From assembly GCA_964549525.1 (NCBI GenBank), contig CAZJUR010000003.1, positions 1-64,000 of the forward strand: 64,000 nt of DNA, read 5' to 3'. Shown piece by piece: positions 32,265 through 41,675 of the stretch. How positions within the stretch are numbered: the first letter of the stretch is position 1; every line of letters begins with the position of its first letter. The notes beneath the pieces are model-generated. The model searched no databases and was not told the DNA's origin. It worked only from the letters and a program-made list of their open reading frames with translations. This DNA is from CAZJUR01 sp964549525 (GTDB lineage: Bacteria; Patescibacteriota; Saccharimonadia; Saccharimonadales; Saccharimonadaceae). Position numbers and translations under genes: made by a program.

Positions 32265-32303
32265 AAAGGGAAAACCCCACGCCCGTTATTCACGAGCGTG
32301 GGG
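32265..32303 (-). terminator. terminator of the minus-strand small membrane gene
   Basis: On the minus strand CCCCACGC and GCGTGGGG (32296-32303 and 32275-32282) form a perfect eight-pair stem followed by TTTTCCCTTTTT. It overlaps the end of the gene and supports the gene being real. Confidence 0.8.
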
Positions 32304-32483
32304 TGGAGGTGGTGATTCTTTTCGTAGCAAGATGACGATAATGACAGTGGCTATCACCAATGGGATAGCAGAGATGCCAACCGTCGCCCAATAAACCTTA
32401 CCGACCAATGCTCCAATGAGCATCAAGCAGGGGGTATAGATCACCACCAATACTACAAAGAGATTAATAAAAAACAATACCAC
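32286..32483 (-). CDS. small two-helix membrane protein
   Basis: 65 residues from a GTG start. Two hydrophobic helices (about residues 3-27 and 32-52) and a short charged C-terminus (RKESPPPPHARE). No family recognised. It has a good promoter about 110 bases upstream (32593-32621) and a terminator at its end, so the transcription unit looks genuine. The GTG lies inside a nine-pair hairpin (32478-32505); translation may be regulated or may begin at an internal codon. Confidence 0.5.
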   Translation of the reverse strand: MVLFFINLFVVLVVIYTPCLMLIGALVGKVYWATVGISAIPLVIATVIIVILLRKESPPPPHARE

Positions 32484-32505
32484 CTTGCTCGGAGAGAAGG
32501 TGGTA
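32478..32505 (-). promoter_or_regulatory. hairpin enclosing the start codon
   Basis: TACCACCTT and AAGGTGGTA are perfect nine-base complements around a ten-base loop, and the GTG start of the small membrane gene lies in the 3' arm. The leader upstream also contains GCGAATA/TATTCGC and GGTG/CACC stems. Confidence 0.5.
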
Positions 32506-32592
32506 CCATGCGTTGCGTTGTGGTGGATATCATAGAGCGAATATCACCGTTTTTATCTATACGTTTTTGTTTTTGTTATTCGCTTAAATAGT

Positions 32593-32621
32593 ACTTTATC
32601 AGTAAAAAATAAAAAGCGCAA
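32593..32621 (-). promoter_or_regulatory. promoter with long leader
   Basis: Minus strand TTGCGC (32616-32621), a 17-base spacer and TAAAGT (32593-32598). Transcription would give a leader of about 105 bases before the GTG at 32483. Confidence 0.6.
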
Positions 32622-32654
32622 GCACTTTTGCAGAAATAACAACATTATATGATT

Positions 32655-32660
32655 TATAAT
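32655..32660 (+). promoter_or_regulatory. -10 box, leaderless
   Basis: TATAAT eight bases before the ATG at 32669. Confidence 0.55.
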
Positions 32661-32668
32661 AGATTCAT

Positions 32669-33148
32669 ATGGACAATATATTGCCTCGTGCTAGTTATCC
32701 AAAGCATTCTATATCACCTTCTCTTCAGATACATCGCTTAAGTGCCGTCTTAATTTTAATAATTATTATATGCGCGCAGCTAATGACGTTCGAAAAGCTC
32801 GTTCCGATTTTAGATAATTATGCATTGTTTCAGATAAAAAATAATGGCCAGATTATTGCTAGCATTCTTGTTATTTTAGAAGTTATGGCACTGCCCTATC
32901 TCTTACGAATGTCTCTCAGCCCGCTATTTCGTATCGTGAGCTGTGGGATGGGTATACTGACGGGTATGATATGGCTTTTGTTTGTTGGATTTCAGATCGG
33001 AGGGCAATTCAATGTGAATGTGCTACCAATCTTTGGGGGCTTTTTTGCTTCCTCGTCATTACTGACTATTTCTACGACACTTCTGATGGTCTGTACTGTA
33101 GGGAGCGCTGTATGGCGACTCAGAAAAGATGTATCATATGCAGCTTAG
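32669..33148 (+). CDS. four-helix membrane protein
   Basis: 159 residues, with hydrophobic segments at about residues 24-42, 57-78, 88-112 and 120-148. A basic C-terminal end (RLRKDV) faces the cytoplasm. No family recognised; it resembles DUF2975-like proteins in pattern (QFNVNVLPIFGG in a loop), but this is weak. Its last 20 bases overlap capA, suggesting coupled translation. Confidence 0.7.
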   Translation: MDNILPRASYPKHSISPSLQIHRLSAVLILIIIICAQLMTFEKLVPILDNYALFQIKNNGQIIASILVILEVMALPYLLRMSLSPLFRIVSCGMGILTGMIWLLFVGFQIGGQFNVNVLPIFGGFFASSSLLTISTTLLMVCTVGSAVWRLRKDVSYAA

Positions 33149-34352
33149 ACGCTCACGCAGTAAGAGAAATATATTTTTAGTATTTGGTGCTATTCTCTGT
33201 ATTGTAGTCGCTTTGATAGCAATTGTGATATTCAATCGCCCCTTGCCTCGAGCTATCTCAAATAATAAACCGCCCGCACAAACTTCTCGGCCAGCACCCA
33301 CTACCATTCGCTTAATTGCTAGTGGCGATATGATTGCCCACGATAGTATCAACCAACAAGCGAAAACACCGACTGGATATGACTATAGCCCCTACTTTAG
33401 TGAAGTAAAACCAGTTTTTGAAAAAGCCGATATACGGTTTTGTAATCAAGAAATACCGAGTGCTTCGCCGGCGCTTGGCCGTCCATCTGGGTATCCAACC
33501 TTTAACGCTCCAACTGAATTTGCACGTGATATAAATACGCTTGGCTGTAATGTCATCAACACGGCTACGAATCATGCAAATGATAAACTGCAGGCTGGGA
33601 TCGACGAAACATTACGCGTCTGGCAGGAACTTCCTAAATTAGCTCTTGCGGGCATTAATCGGTCATCAGAAGAGCAGCAAAAAGTACACTATTTCACCGT
33701 AAAAGGGATTAAATTTGCGTTTTTAGCTTACAATTATCAGAACAATAATAAAAATACTGCTCCGTTTAGCGTCAATATGTTTGACGAATCATTGATGAGA
33801 AAGCAGCTGCAGGAAGCAGCACAACAAGGTGCGTATAGCATCGTTAGCATGCATTGGGGGACGGAGGATAGTCCGGTTATTGATCAAGCGCAGGAAAATT
33901 GGAGTCAATTTCTCGCTGATAATGGCGCGGACATTGTCATCGGCACTGGGCCACATGTTATCCAACCTGTTAAGAAACTTGCTCGACAAGGTGGCGGTGA
34001 AACCCTTGTTTGGTATTCAATTGGTAATCTTCTCAGTACACAACTAAAAATAGAAGAACTCATCGGTGGCTTCGCTGTAATGGACTTTGAGGTTAATAAG
34101 TCAGACATAAAGCTCAAAGACATAGGCTTTTTACCAACCTATATGCACTATGAGTGGTCAGCCTCGCAAGCCGCCGCACAAGACCTCTTAGCCCGTCGTA
34201 ATATAAAACTATATTTACTTGAAGATGCTTCCGCGCCTTTAGGGCGTTCATTATTTAATACATCTGTGCAGTCCCAGACCGAACGTATTAGTTCGCTTTT
34301 AAATTCTTATACACCTGTGCCAATCATAAAAAAACAAGCTTACGGCTTATAG
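33129..34352 (+). CDS. CapA family protein
   Basis: 407 residues. One N-terminal membrane helix (about residues 15-37) anchors an external metallophosphatase-like domain of the CapA/PgsA type: ASGDMIAHDSI near residue 65, NTATNHANDKLQAG (about 145-158), MHWGTED and GTGPHVIQPV. CapA proteins take part in export of poly-gamma-glutamate or capsule material; that exact role here is unproven. A second ATG three codons in (33138) is an alternative start; no clear ribosome binding site favours either. It overlaps the preceding gene by 20 bases and converges on a carboxypeptidase. Confidence 0.88.
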   Translation: MYHMQLRRSRSKRNIFLVFGAILCIVVALIAIVIFNRPLPRAISNNKPPAQTSRPAPTTIRLIASGDMIAHDSINQQAKTPTGYDYSPYFSEVKPVFEKADIRFCNQEIPSASPALGRPSGYPTFNAPTEFARDINTLGCNVINTATNHANDKLQAGIDETLRVWQELPKLALAGINRSSEEQQKVHYFTVKGIKFAFLAYNYQNNNKNTAPFSVNMFDESLMRKQLQEAAQQGAYSIVSMHWGTEDSPVIDQAQENWSQFLADNGADIVIGTGPHVIQPVKKLARQGGGETLVWYSIGNLLSTQLKIEELIGGFAVMDFEVNKSDIKLKDIGFLPTYMHYEWSASQAAAQDLLARRNIKLYLLEDASAPLGRSLFNTSVQSQTERISSLLNSYTPVPIIKKQAYGL

Positions 34353-35117
34353 GGCAAAAAATTCTTCCATTGTTTGATTTGAATTATAGAGGCGAGAGGC
34401 GAGCTCTTTACCGACAAATCGTATATGCCATGGTTCATACATATAGCCAGTAACTGATTCTTTACCATCTGGATATCGAACAATAAAACCATGTTCGTGA
34501 GCGTGTGTAGCGAGCCATTTGCCGCCAATATCTTGTCCGAATGCTTGATCCAGATAATGAATACGATCAACTGTTGCAACATCTAAAGACAGGCCAGTCT
34601 GGTGCTCGCTTGTACCAGGACGTGCACTAAACCGATCTGCTTCCATTTGTCCACTTGTTCGAACATAATTAGAATAATATGCCTGTTGGAGTGAAAAAGA
34701 TCGATAACCACTTGCTAGAAAAAAAGATATTCCTTCATTTTGCGCTCCAGAAAACAAGCTCTTGAGATACGGTGCGACGTGTGCACGAATCTGATTTTCT
34801 TCTGCCGTCTTTTGAGTATTTAATGGGATATCTGGGGTGACGAGATCAGCTGGTTTATATGATTCTCCTACCGGACGGTTTTTATTGACAATCCACCACA
34901 GACTACCTGGCTCATCAATAGAAAATTGACTTTTATTAAATTCTTTTGGGGTAGTTTTTTCTGAAGCAGGCTGATTTTGATTTACGACTTTATTTTTTCG
35001 TGGAGCAGTAGCTGGTACAGATACAAGCGTCATATAGCCTATTGCACCAACACAAACTAATACAATAAGTAGTAAGACAATTCTGGAAAAAGAGCGATGT
35101 TGTGTGTGAATTTTCAT
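34347..35117 (-). CDS. D-alanyl-D-alanine carboxypeptidase, VanY/M15B type
   Basis: Trims the terminal D-Ala from peptidoglycan stem peptides. 256 residues from the leaderless ATG. An N-terminal membrane helix or uncleaved signal (about residues 10-32) leads to an external M15 domain: GYRSFSLQQ, ARPGTSEHQTGLSLDV with the zinc His and Asp, and EPWHIRFVGKE at the end. Upstream in-frame codons exist (to 35231) but fall before the -10 box at 35124-35129. The capA stop overlaps the end of this gene by six bases. Confidence 0.92.
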   Translation of the reverse strand: MKIHTQHRSFSRIVLLLIVLVCVGAIGYMTLVSVPATAPRKNKVVNQNQPASEKTTPKEFNKSQFSIDEPGSLWWIVNKNRPVGESYKPADLVTPDIPLNTQKTAEENQIRAHVAPYLKSLFSGAQNEGISFFLASGYRSFSLQQAYYSNYVRTSGQMEADRFSARPGTSEHQTGLSLDVATVDRIHYLDQAFGQDIGGKWLATHAHEHGFIVRYPDGKESVTGYMYEPWHIRFVGKELASRLYNSNQTMEEFFAL

Positions 35118-35123
35118 GCTGCT

Positions 35124-35132
35124 ATTATAGCA
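35124..35132 (-). promoter_or_regulatory. extended -10 containing the cyoE stop
   Basis: Minus strand TGC TATAAT (hexamer 35124-35129), six bases before the carboxypeptidase ATG. The TAA stop of cyoE (35125-35127) is embedded in the hexamer. Confidence 0.65.
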
Positions 35133-35970
35133 AGTAATCAATACACACAGCAGCCGACCACCCTGCGAGCACAACGAGAGATGCCATGAAGATTTTCTTT
35201 GCCCAATATTTTTCTGCTGTGCGAAACGCAATGTGCAACCAATATAAGCTTAATCCGCAAAAAAACAACAGATATACTATTCCCATATGACTATACATAA
35301 ATAAAAACAAGCCACTAATGACGAAGCCAATGATATATATTTTTGAAGCTACTCTCAGATAAATTTCATTTTTTTTCGTGGACACAATAGGAAGACCAGT
35401 CTTTTGATAGTCATTCTTTTGAAACAGAGATAGTGAAAAAAAGTGAGGCATTTGCCACAGCACAAGTATCGTAAATAAAAGTAGCGATGTTATATCTAAC
35501 GTATGTGTGACTGCGCTGTAGCCAACGACTGGCGGCATCGCACCGGGAATACTTCCAATTTCTGTGGCATAGCTAGTTATTCGTTTTGCGATCCCATATA
35601 CAACCACATAGCCGATCCAGCCCAGAATAGCCACTCCCCATGCCAGAAGATTAACAAAATATATGAGTATTGCACTACCTACTAGACCAAGTACTGCTCC
35701 ATATACGATAGCTTGAAAAGGCGTGATGATGCCTGTCGCTAGAGCTCGCCTCTTCGTTCGCATCATTTTCGCATCAATTTTTCGGTCCATAATATTATTG
35801 CATACACACGCAGAGGCGATGATACAACTCAGGCCAAGCATTGTCGCGATAAATAAAGTAATAGATACATCACCTCGCGATGCTAGGAAAAAACCTGCAA
35901 TTGCTGCAAATAAATTGCCATATATAATACCCGGTTTTGTCAGGACGTAATATTGTTTAAATGTATGCAT
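35125..35970 (-). CDS. cyoE: protoheme IX farnesyltransferase (heme O synthase)
   Basis: UbiA-family membrane prenyltransferase that converts heme B to heme O for the bo3 oxidase. 281 residues with about eight membrane helices. The first Asp-rich motif is NNIMDRKIDAKMMRTKRR (about residues 58-75), a hallmark of this enzyme; later PGAMPPVVGY and ILVLWQMPHFFSLS match the family. It is the last gene of the cyoABCDE operon, two bases after cyoD. Confidence 0.95.
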   Translation of the reverse strand: MHTFKQYYVLTKPGIIYGNLFAAIAGFFLASRGDVSITLFIATMLGLSCIIASACVCNNIMDRKIDAKMMRTKRRALATGIITPFQAIVYGAVLGLVGSAILIYFVNLLAWGVAILGWIGYVVVYGIAKRITSYATEIGSIPGAMPPVVGYSAVTHTLDITSLLLFTILVLWQMPHFFSLSLFQKNDYQKTGLPIVSTKKNEIYLRVASKIYIIGFVISGLFLFMYSHMGIVYLLFFCGLSLYWLHIAFRTAEKYWAKKIFMASLVVLAGWSAAVCIDYLL

Positions 35971-35972
35971 TG

Positions 35973-36362
35973 TTAGTGGTCATGTTGTGATTTATGATGA
36001 TGAGGCATCTCATCTTCGAGGAGTTGATTCTCGATTTCAGGATTTTGCATCATATGATAGTTGAGATTATTCATAATCCATAGAGAACCTATCACAATAA
36101 TTGCCACGCACAAGCTGGTGCATATAAATATAATCAATTCAAATCGTTTGCTCCTATCTTGACCTAGATGAAAAAAGAAATATGATTGAACGATAAATTG
36201 CCCCAGCGCGAGCAGAAGTATCATAGCAACTAACGATTGGTGTGAGATGGCAGTGTGGTCATTTGCTATATGATAGGTTGCCAAAAAGAAGGCTATAAAG
36301 GTAATGGCAAGCGATAAGAAAAATCCGAGCACGTATGATCGTATCAGTGAAGTATGTTTCAT
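35973..36362 (-). CDS. cyoD: cytochrome o ubiquinol oxidase subunit IV
   Basis: 129 residues with three membrane helices (about residues 10-30, 40-62 and 75-100). LSLAITFIAFF and LALGQFIVQSYFFFHLG match the subunit IV pattern. The C-terminal tail is His-rich (HHHKSQHDH), which may simply bind metal nonspecifically. Its ATG overlaps the end of cyoC by four bases. Confidence 0.9.
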   Translation of the reverse strand: MKHTSLIRSYVLGFFLSLAITFIAFFLATYHIANDHTAISHQSLVAMILLLALGQFIVQSYFFFHLGQDRSKRFELIIFICTSLCVAIIVIGSLWIMNNLNYHMMQNPEIENQLLEDEMPHHHKSQHDH

Positions 36363-36946
36363 GCGGCGACTCCTATGATATAAACAAAGCTAAAGATAAA
36401 TATCCAGATCAAATCTAAAAAGTGCCAAAAAAGGGTAAATAGCGATAGTCTGCGAATCACCGTATCATCAATTGGCCGCCGGATAAGGCGCCAAATAAGC
36501 GTGAACGCCCAGAGAAGTCCTATGCATATATGTAAGCCGTGCGTACCTACCAATGTGAAGAATGCCGACAAAAAGGCACTACGTTGCCAATCATTGCCTT
36601 CTGCAATGAGTTGGTAAAATTCCTTTAATTCCATACTGACAAATGCCACCCCTAAGAGCGTCGTTATACTCAAATAGAGAAGTACACGGAGGGACTGTTT
36701 TTGTTTCGCATATATGAGAGACAGACCAGCTGTAAAGCTACTCAGTAAGAGTAAAATTGTTTCGGTCAATACAAATTTCAAACTAAAGAGCTCGGCTGCA
36801 TCAGATCCGCCATTCGTATTGTTTCTGAGAACAGCAAATGTAGCAAATAAACTCGCAAACAATAAACAGTCGGTCATGAGGTATAGCCAAAACCCAAAAG
36901 TTGCTTTCTCGTGTTTTTCCTGTAAATGAGTCTGCTTATATTTCAT
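36359..36946 (-). CDS. cyoC: cytochrome o ubiquinol oxidase subunit III
   Basis: 195 residues, five membrane helices. [21 protein letters not shown] near the start and [14 protein letters not shown] in the fourth helix are subunit III signatures of heme-copper quinol oxidases. Overlaps cyoB by eleven bases and cyoD by four, so translation is coupled throughout. Confidence 0.94.
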   Translation of the reverse strand: MKYKQTHLQEKHEKATFGFWLYLMTDCLLFASLFATFAVLRNNTNGGSDAAELFSLKFVLTETILLLLSSFTAGLSLIYAKQKQSLRVLLYLSITTLLGVAFVSMELKEFYQLIAEGNDWQRSAFLSAFFTLVGTHGLHICIGLLWAFTLIWRLIRRPIDDTVIRRLSLFTLFWHFLDLIWIFIFSFVYIIGVAA

Positions 36947-38888
36947 ATGCTCTACTCCTCTTAATGGACGATGGATGAATCAGAATATCTTCTGTCTCAT
37001 TTGTAGTGCGAATAATGGTGCATACAATGACCCCCACTAGGCCGACAATCATTAACCACCAGATATGCCAAATAATAGCAAAACATGCCATACCTGCGAA
37101 CCCAGCAATATATATACCAAATCCCGTGTTTTTAGGAATATAAAATGGCTCGGGTGCGCCGTAAATCAACCCTTTTTTATTCTTTTTGTATTCCCACCAC
37201 GCATCTCGATCGGTAACCGTAGGAATAACATCGAAATTATAATGAGGAATACGAATCGGTAGCGACCATTCAAGTGTTCGTGCATCCCACGGATCACCAC
37301 TTTTGATTCGTAATGCGTGGCGATTTTTAATACTAACAATAAGTTGGACAACCTGCATAAGAACACCCAGCCCAATAATCGCCACCCCAATGCCTGCTAC
37401 GATAAAGAGCCCTTGCCAGCCAAGTGATGGATCGTAATGATCGAGTCGACGCGTTGCTCCCATGAAACCGAGAATATAGAGGGGCATAAAAGCGACGAAA
37501 AAGCCGACAATCCAACAATATGCTGCATACTTGCCTAGTCTATCATGGAGTGTGAAGCCAAAAATGCGCGGGAACCAGTACATAAAACCAGCAATATAAC
37601 CGAACACGACACCACCGATAATTGTGTTATGAAAATGAGCAACTAAAAACAAACTATTATGCACTTGAAAGTCTACCGCTGGTACAGACAAGAGAACACC
37701 AGTCATTCCACCGAGTGTGAAGGTAAATAAAAAACCCATGAACCAGACCATAGGTGCCGTGAAGCGAATGCGACCTCGATACATAGTAAATAGCCAGTTA
37801 AAAACTTTAACTCCAGTCGGCACAGCGATAATCATGGTCATAATTCCAAAGAAAGCGTTAACATTTGCACCAGCCCCCATAGTGAAAAAGTGATGCGCCC
37901 ACACTACAAAGGATAAAAAGCAAATCGCAATTGTTGCGCCAACCATTGATATATAGCCAAAAAGTCGTTTTTTACAAAAAGTGGCTACTATTTCTGAGAA
38001 CATACCAAAGGCTGGGAGAATCAAGATATAAACTTCTGGGTGGCCCCATGCCCAAATCAGATTAATGTACATCATCGGATTACCGCCTCCCATAGCAGTA
38101 AAGAAATGCATACCAAGCGTTCGATCAAGCGCCAGCATAGCTAGCGTCGCGGTAAGGATAGGGAAAACTAAGACGACTAAAACCATTGAAGCCCCTACAG
38201 TCCAGGTGAAAATAGGCATGCGCATCGCAGTCATGCCTGGCGCGCGAAATTTAATAATGGTTGTTAAAAAATTAACTCCAGACAACAGACTACCTACGCC
38301 GGCAATTTGGATCGCCCACAGCCAGTAATCTACACCGACGCCGGGGCTATATTCAGTCCCAGATAGTGGCGGATATGCCAGCCATCCAGCCGGTGACATC
38401 TCGCCTACAACTAGGGAAAGATTGATGAGCACCATGCCAGCGCAAAACAACCAGAAGCTAAGAGAATTGAGGAAGGGAAACGCTACGTCCCGCGCACCGA
38501 TTTGTAAAGGCAAGACAAGGTTGATGAGCCCAAACATTAAGCCCATGGCTACAAAGAAAATCATAATTGTACCATGTGCCGTAAATACTTGCTGGAAATG
38601 ATCCGAACTGAGTATTCCAGCTGCATCACCAGAGGCCAGCGCTTGCTGAATGCGCATCATAATAGCATCGGAAAAGCCTCGTATCAACATGATAAAAGCC
38701 ACGATGAGATACATGACACCGATTTTTTTATGGTCGAGTGACGTTAACCACTCTTTCCATAGCCAGGTCCATCGTCGTAAATAAAATAAAAGAGCAATGA
38801 CGATAATAACGCTCACCGTCATGCCAGCGACTGCACCGAGCTGGATGAGTGGATGTTGAAAAGATTCAAGACTTAATCTCCCAAACAT
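36936..38888 (-). CDS. cyoB: cytochrome o ubiquinol oxidase subunit I
   Basis: Catalytic subunit: oxidises quinol and reduces O2 while pumping protons. 650 residues, about 14-15 membrane helices. The metal ligands are all visible: low-spin heme His in AHGTIMIFF, the cross-linked His-Tyr pair in [17 protein letters not shown], the CuB pair in WAHHFF, and the two His of [11 protein letters not shown]. The D-channel entrance ([12 protein letters not shown]) and the key Glu of HPEVY are kept, so it is an A-type pump. It overlaps cyoA by one base. Confidence 0.97.
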   Translation of the reverse strand: MFGRLSLESFQHPLIQLGAVAGMTVSVIIVIALLFYLRRWTWLWKEWLTSLDHKKIGVMYLIVAFIMLIRGFSDAIMMRIQQALASGDAAGILSSDHFQQVFTAHGTIMIFFVAMGLMFGLINLVLPLQIGARDVAFPFLNSLSFWLFCAGMVLINLSLVVGEMSPAGWLAYPPLSGTEYSPGVGVDYWLWAIQIAGVGSLLSGVNFLTTIIKFRAPGMTAMRMPIFTWTVGASMVLVVLVFPILTATLAMLALDRTLGMHFFTAMGGGNPMMYINLIWAWGHPEVYILILPAFGMFSEIVATFCKKRLFGYISMVGATIAICFLSFVVWAHHFFTMGAGANVNAFFGIMTMIIAVPTGVKVFNWLFTMYRGRIRFTAPMVWFMGFLFTFTLGGMTGVLLSVPAVDFQVHNSLFLVAHFHNTIIGGVVFGYIAGFMYWFPRIFGFTLHDRLGKYAAYCWIVGFFVAFMPLYILGFMGATRRLDHYDPSLGWQGLFIVAGIGVAIIGLGVLMQVVQLIVSIKNRHALRIKSGDPWDARTLEWSLPIRIPHYNFDVIPTVTDRDAWWEYKKNKKGLIYGAPEPFYIPKNTGFGIYIAGFAGMACFAIIWHIWWLMIVGLVGVIVCTIIRTTNETEDILIHPSSIKRSRAYEI

Positions 38889-39766
38889 TATGCCCCCTCC
38901 TTCTGGTGTACTGTAGCCATATATTTTGCAATAATTTTATCATATATATCGGGGTCTTGTGATCCATACAGCAACACGGAAGTATCTTTATTTGGTCGAG
39001 ATAAATTGCTATACCCTTCATAGCTCAGCCGATTTGGCGAAGACTTAACTTTTTTTATCCAATTTTCATAATTTGGCTCGCTCATAGAGTGAGCTTTGAA
39101 TCGCATATTTGCAAAACCCTCACCGCTGATATTGGCTGAAGAGCCGTCATGAATACCAGGATTATCTGCCATCAGATGAAGCTGCGTACTCATACCACTC
39201 ATCGCATATATTTGTCCACCTAAACTCGGGATCCAGAACGAATTCATGGGAGCGTCAGAAGTAATCACAAATTTTACCGGACGCTTTTCAGGAAAGGCCA
39301 CATAATTAACTGTTGCAATATTCTCCTCTGGATACATGAATAACCATCTCCATTCTAAAGCTACGACTTGTACTGTCAGCGGTTTTTTATCAGAAGCTAT
39401 GGGTTTAAACGGGTCAAGGCTATGCGAACTAAACCACGTGATAGTAGCAAGAATGCTAATAATAACAATCGGTACTCCCCACCAAATAAATTCTGCAATC
39501 GGCTGAGAATCCCATTTCGGGTCATATCTTGCCTGAGTATTTTTCTCGCGGTATTTTAGCGAAAAAATAATTGCCATCGTAAATACCGGTATCACGACAA
39601 TGAGCATTAAACCAACAGTTATGAGAAATATATTACGCTGTTCTTCGGCAATAGGGCCAGCAGTTTGGAAAAAAGGAATAGGGTAATTTTGCACATAATT
39701 TATCGCATATGACAGTGAAGCAAATAACACTGCAACCCAAAGTAAAACCAAGATTTTTTTTCGCAT
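38888..39766 (-). CDS. cyoA: cytochrome o ubiquinol oxidase subunit II
   Basis: 292 residues. An N-terminal hydrophobic segment (about residues 5-22), two membrane helices (about 45-75 and 95-120) and an external cupredoxin domain with [13 protein letters not shown] and [14 protein letters not shown]. The CuA cysteines and His of cytochrome c oxidases are absent, so the donor is a quinol. No lipobox Cys was found near the N-terminus, unlike E. coli CyoA. It is the first gene of the operon, with GGGGGAA before the ATG. Confidence 0.95.
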   Translation of the reverse strand: MRKKILVLLWVAVLFASLSYAINYVQNYPIPFFQTAGPIAEEQRNIFLITVGLMLIVVIPVFTMAIIFSLKYREKNTQARYDPKWDSQPIAEFIWWGVPIVIISILATITWFSSHSLDPFKPIASDKKPLTVQVVALEWRWLFMYPEENIATVNYVAFPEKRPVKFVITSDAPMNSFWIPSLGGQIYAMSGMSTQLHLMADNPGIHDGSSANISGEGFANMRFKAHSMSEPNYENWIKKVKSSPNRLSYEGYSNLSRPNKDTSVLLYGSQDPDIYDKIIAKYMATVHQKEGA

Positions 39767-39789
39767 TTTCCCCCGCTTGTCTAAGCTTT

Positions 39790-39798
39790 AGTATAACA
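39790..39798 (-). promoter_or_regulatory. extended -10 for cyoABCDE
   Basis: Minus strand TGT TATACT (hexamer 39790-39795) with a 23-base stretch to the ATG at 39766. It sits directly after the stop codon of the upstream VIT gene (39799). Confidence 0.55.
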
Positions 39799-40485
39799 CT
39801 ACATAATATTGGTGCCTAGCAGTTTACCGACACCGAACGTAATTGCCATAGCTAAGAATCCACCAATCACAACTCGTACTACGGCTTGTTTTTTTGATGC
39901 TCCACCCACCATAGCGCTCAAAGAACCGGTGATGAAAAGAGCAAAACCTACGGCAATAAATGTCGCAATTACCCGCCATTTTTCAGGTGATAAGGTGACA
40001 CTCAAAAGTGGTAAAATTGCCCCTGCGGTAAAGGATAAACCCGACGCAATAGCTGCATGAAGTGGATTAGTGAGTGCATCTGGTTGTAAATTATATTCAG
40101 CTTCGGCGTGTGCCTTCAACGGATCATGCTTCATTAACTCTCGGGCAACTTGTTGAGCTGTTTTGGGCTGTAAGCCTTTTTGAATGTAAGTTTCTTCGAG
40201 CTCTTTTTCTTGCTCTTTTGGATTATGGGTGATTTTCTGCTGCTCTCGATCGAGGGTTGCGCGTTCGCTGTCCCGTTGGCTACTAACAGAAACATATTCC
40301 CCGACCGCCATTGATAGCGCACCGGCTACTAAGCCTGCCATCCCAGCAATAAATACCGCATTTGCAGAGCTCGAAGCACCGGCTACTCCAACCACAATAC
40401 TAGCCGTTGATACGATGCCATCGTTTGCGCCTAATACCGCAGCTCGCAGCTTGTTTAGTGTTGCGCTAGATACGTCGTTCTGCAT
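39799..40485 (-). CDS. VIT/CCC1 family protein (iron/manganese transport)
   Basis: 228 residues in the VIT1/CCC1 layout: a first helix pair with LRAAVLGANDGIVSTASIVVGVAGA (about residues 12-36), GLVAGALSMAVGEYVSVSSQRDSERA, a soluble helical segment rich in Glu/Lys (about residues 75-130), then three helices to the end. Eukaryotic relatives move Fe2+ or Mn2+ out of the cytosol. Overlaps the preceding gene by 20 bases. It may help manage iron next to a heme-containing oxidase; that link is an inference from position. Confidence 0.9.
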   Translation of the reverse strand: MQNDVSSATLNKLRAAVLGANDGIVSTASIVVGVAGASSSANAVFIAGMAGLVAGALSMAVGEYVSVSSQRDSERATLDREQQKITHNPKEQEKELEETYIQKGLQPKTAQQVARELMKHDPLKAHAEAEYNLQPDALTNPLHAAIASGLSFTAGAILPLLSVTLSPEKWRVIATFIAVGFALFITGSLSAMVGGASKKQAVVRVVIGGFLAMAITFGVGKLLGTNIM

Positions 40486-40750
40486 ACGGTTTTAGGCTGT
40501 AGTGGTAAAAAGCTTCCATGACGAAAAATAACGATAATGCAACTGATGCCGTCGCACAGAAATGTCCAAGATTAGCTGGTGCTATTGCTACCAAACCAAT
40601 TCCTGTAAGAACTATACTACTGAAAATTACTCTTATATAAGCGAGTAGTGTTGTTTGGGTGTGACGAAAAATCTGATACATTGCTACTACCCAAAATACA
40701 AACCCCAGACATGCCAAAAATATATGAAATGTTAAAAGAAAACTATACAT
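40466..40750 (-). CDS. three-helix membrane protein
   Basis: 94 residues with helices at about residues 3-25, 33-57 and 62-82. No family recognised; the helix pattern is like small subunits or DUFs of CPR genomes. It has a leaderless promoter (TGC TACACT at 40757-40765) and its end overlaps the VIT gene by 20 bases, so the two are probably coexpressed. Confidence 0.65.
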   Translation of the reverse strand: MYSFLLTFHIFLACLGFVFWVVAMYQIFRHTQTTLLAYIRVIFSSIVLTGIGLVAIAPANLGHFCATASVALSLFFVMEAFYHYSLKPYAERRI

Positions 40751-40756
40751 GTATTT

Positions 40757-40765
40757 AGTGTAGCA
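40757..40765 (-). promoter_or_regulatory. extended -10, leaderless
   Basis: Minus strand TGC TACACT (hexamer 40757-40762), six bases before the ATG at 40750. Confidence 0.55.
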
Positions 40766-40805
40766 TAAGAATTATTCTTGTAAATTAGCCAATGCATTTG
40801 TTTTT

Positions 40806-41675
40806 TTAAGATATAGTTGAATGAAACGGGATATTGAGCTTTTTTAAAACTACTTCAAATCGTTTGTAACCATCTTGATTACGAAGCTCAACCCACTCCA
40901 CTTTAAGGCTATCAAGCTGGCGTTTATTAAGGTCAGATAATTTATCGGCTACAAATACTGAGCTCGAACGAGCAATCACTGCATCAGCGCTTTCAGGGTT
41001 GCCTTGTCCCATGAGTTTAACTTCACACTTGTGTTCATGCCCCTGTTGGTCGACGAGATAAAAGTCGATCTCTCGTGTGATTTCATCTAATTTTTTTTCA
41101 GTTTTAGACTTTATTCGATAATGTTCACTCGACACGCCATATAGTTTGCACAATTCCTGCATCAATGGTTTCTCGACTCTTTTCCCTGCGGTACTCCATA
41201 GACCACCACGAAGTGCAGCTCGCTTGACCGCAAGTGTATTGATGACAATTAATGTTTCACCGACATTTAAATCGACACTGACGCCATGTAATTTTAGAGT
41301 TAGCGTCAGGTCAATAGTATCTTCGTTGGTGACTAATTCTTTAATGCTGTTATAGAGTACATCATAATGTTCGTTGGCTGCTTCAAGAACAATCTCTCGT
41401 CGGGCTGAATTATACATATTGGTGATGGTTTTTTTGTTAAGGCCTGAGTTAATAGCAATTTCATCAGTCGAAAGTGTTTCATCTAAAAATTCCTTTTTAT
41501 ACCAGTCGGTTGTGATGTCATGATTACGTAGTTTCGCTTCGATAACTTTTTTAAAAAAATCCAATGAATATTGCATAAATTCAGCATTAATCAGGCTGAC
41601 AATCTCGATGCGATAATCCTCTCCTTTTAGTAGCTTGGCAATAATACGCTGTACGACTTCATCAGTAATAGTCAT
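40806..41675 (-). CDS. type II restriction endonuclease, CfrBI-like
   Basis: 289 residues. An N-terminal helical region holds a possible helix-turn-helix (STDEIAINSGLNKKTITNMY, about residues 69-88). The C-terminal half has RGGLWSTAGKRVEKPLM followed by a PD-(D/E)xK-type core, EIDFYL...CEVKLMG (about residues 204-225). The sequence resembles the CfrBI endonuclease family as I remember it (C-C-W-W-G-G specificity for CfrBI itself), but that should be confirmed. Its start overlaps the end of the methylase gene by four bases, the typical arrangement of a restriction-modification pair. Confidence 0.7.
   Translation of the reverse strand: MTITDEVVQRIIAKLLKGEDYRIEIVSLINAEFMQYSLDFFKKVIEAKLRNHDITTDWYKKEFLDETLSTDEIAINSGLNKKTITNMYNSARREIVLEAANEHYDVLYNSIKELVTNEDTIDLTLTLKLHGVSVDLNVGETLIVINTLAVKRAALRGGLWSTAGKRVEKPLMQELCKLYGVSSEHYRIKSKTEKKLDEITREIDFYLVDQQGHEHKCEVKLMGQGNPESADAVIARSSSVFVADKLSDLNKRQLDSLKVEWVELRNQDGYKRFEVVLKKLNIPFHSTIS

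Noticed and set aside
32491..32555. T-box-like sequence AAGGTGGTACCATGCG on the plus strand, followed by a GGTG...CACC hairpin and T-run
   Set aside because: There is no stem I or specifier loop, no aminoacyl-tRNA synthetase or amino acid gene downstream, and the next plus-strand gene has its own -10 box. The same bases are better explained as the leader of the minus-strand small membrane gene.
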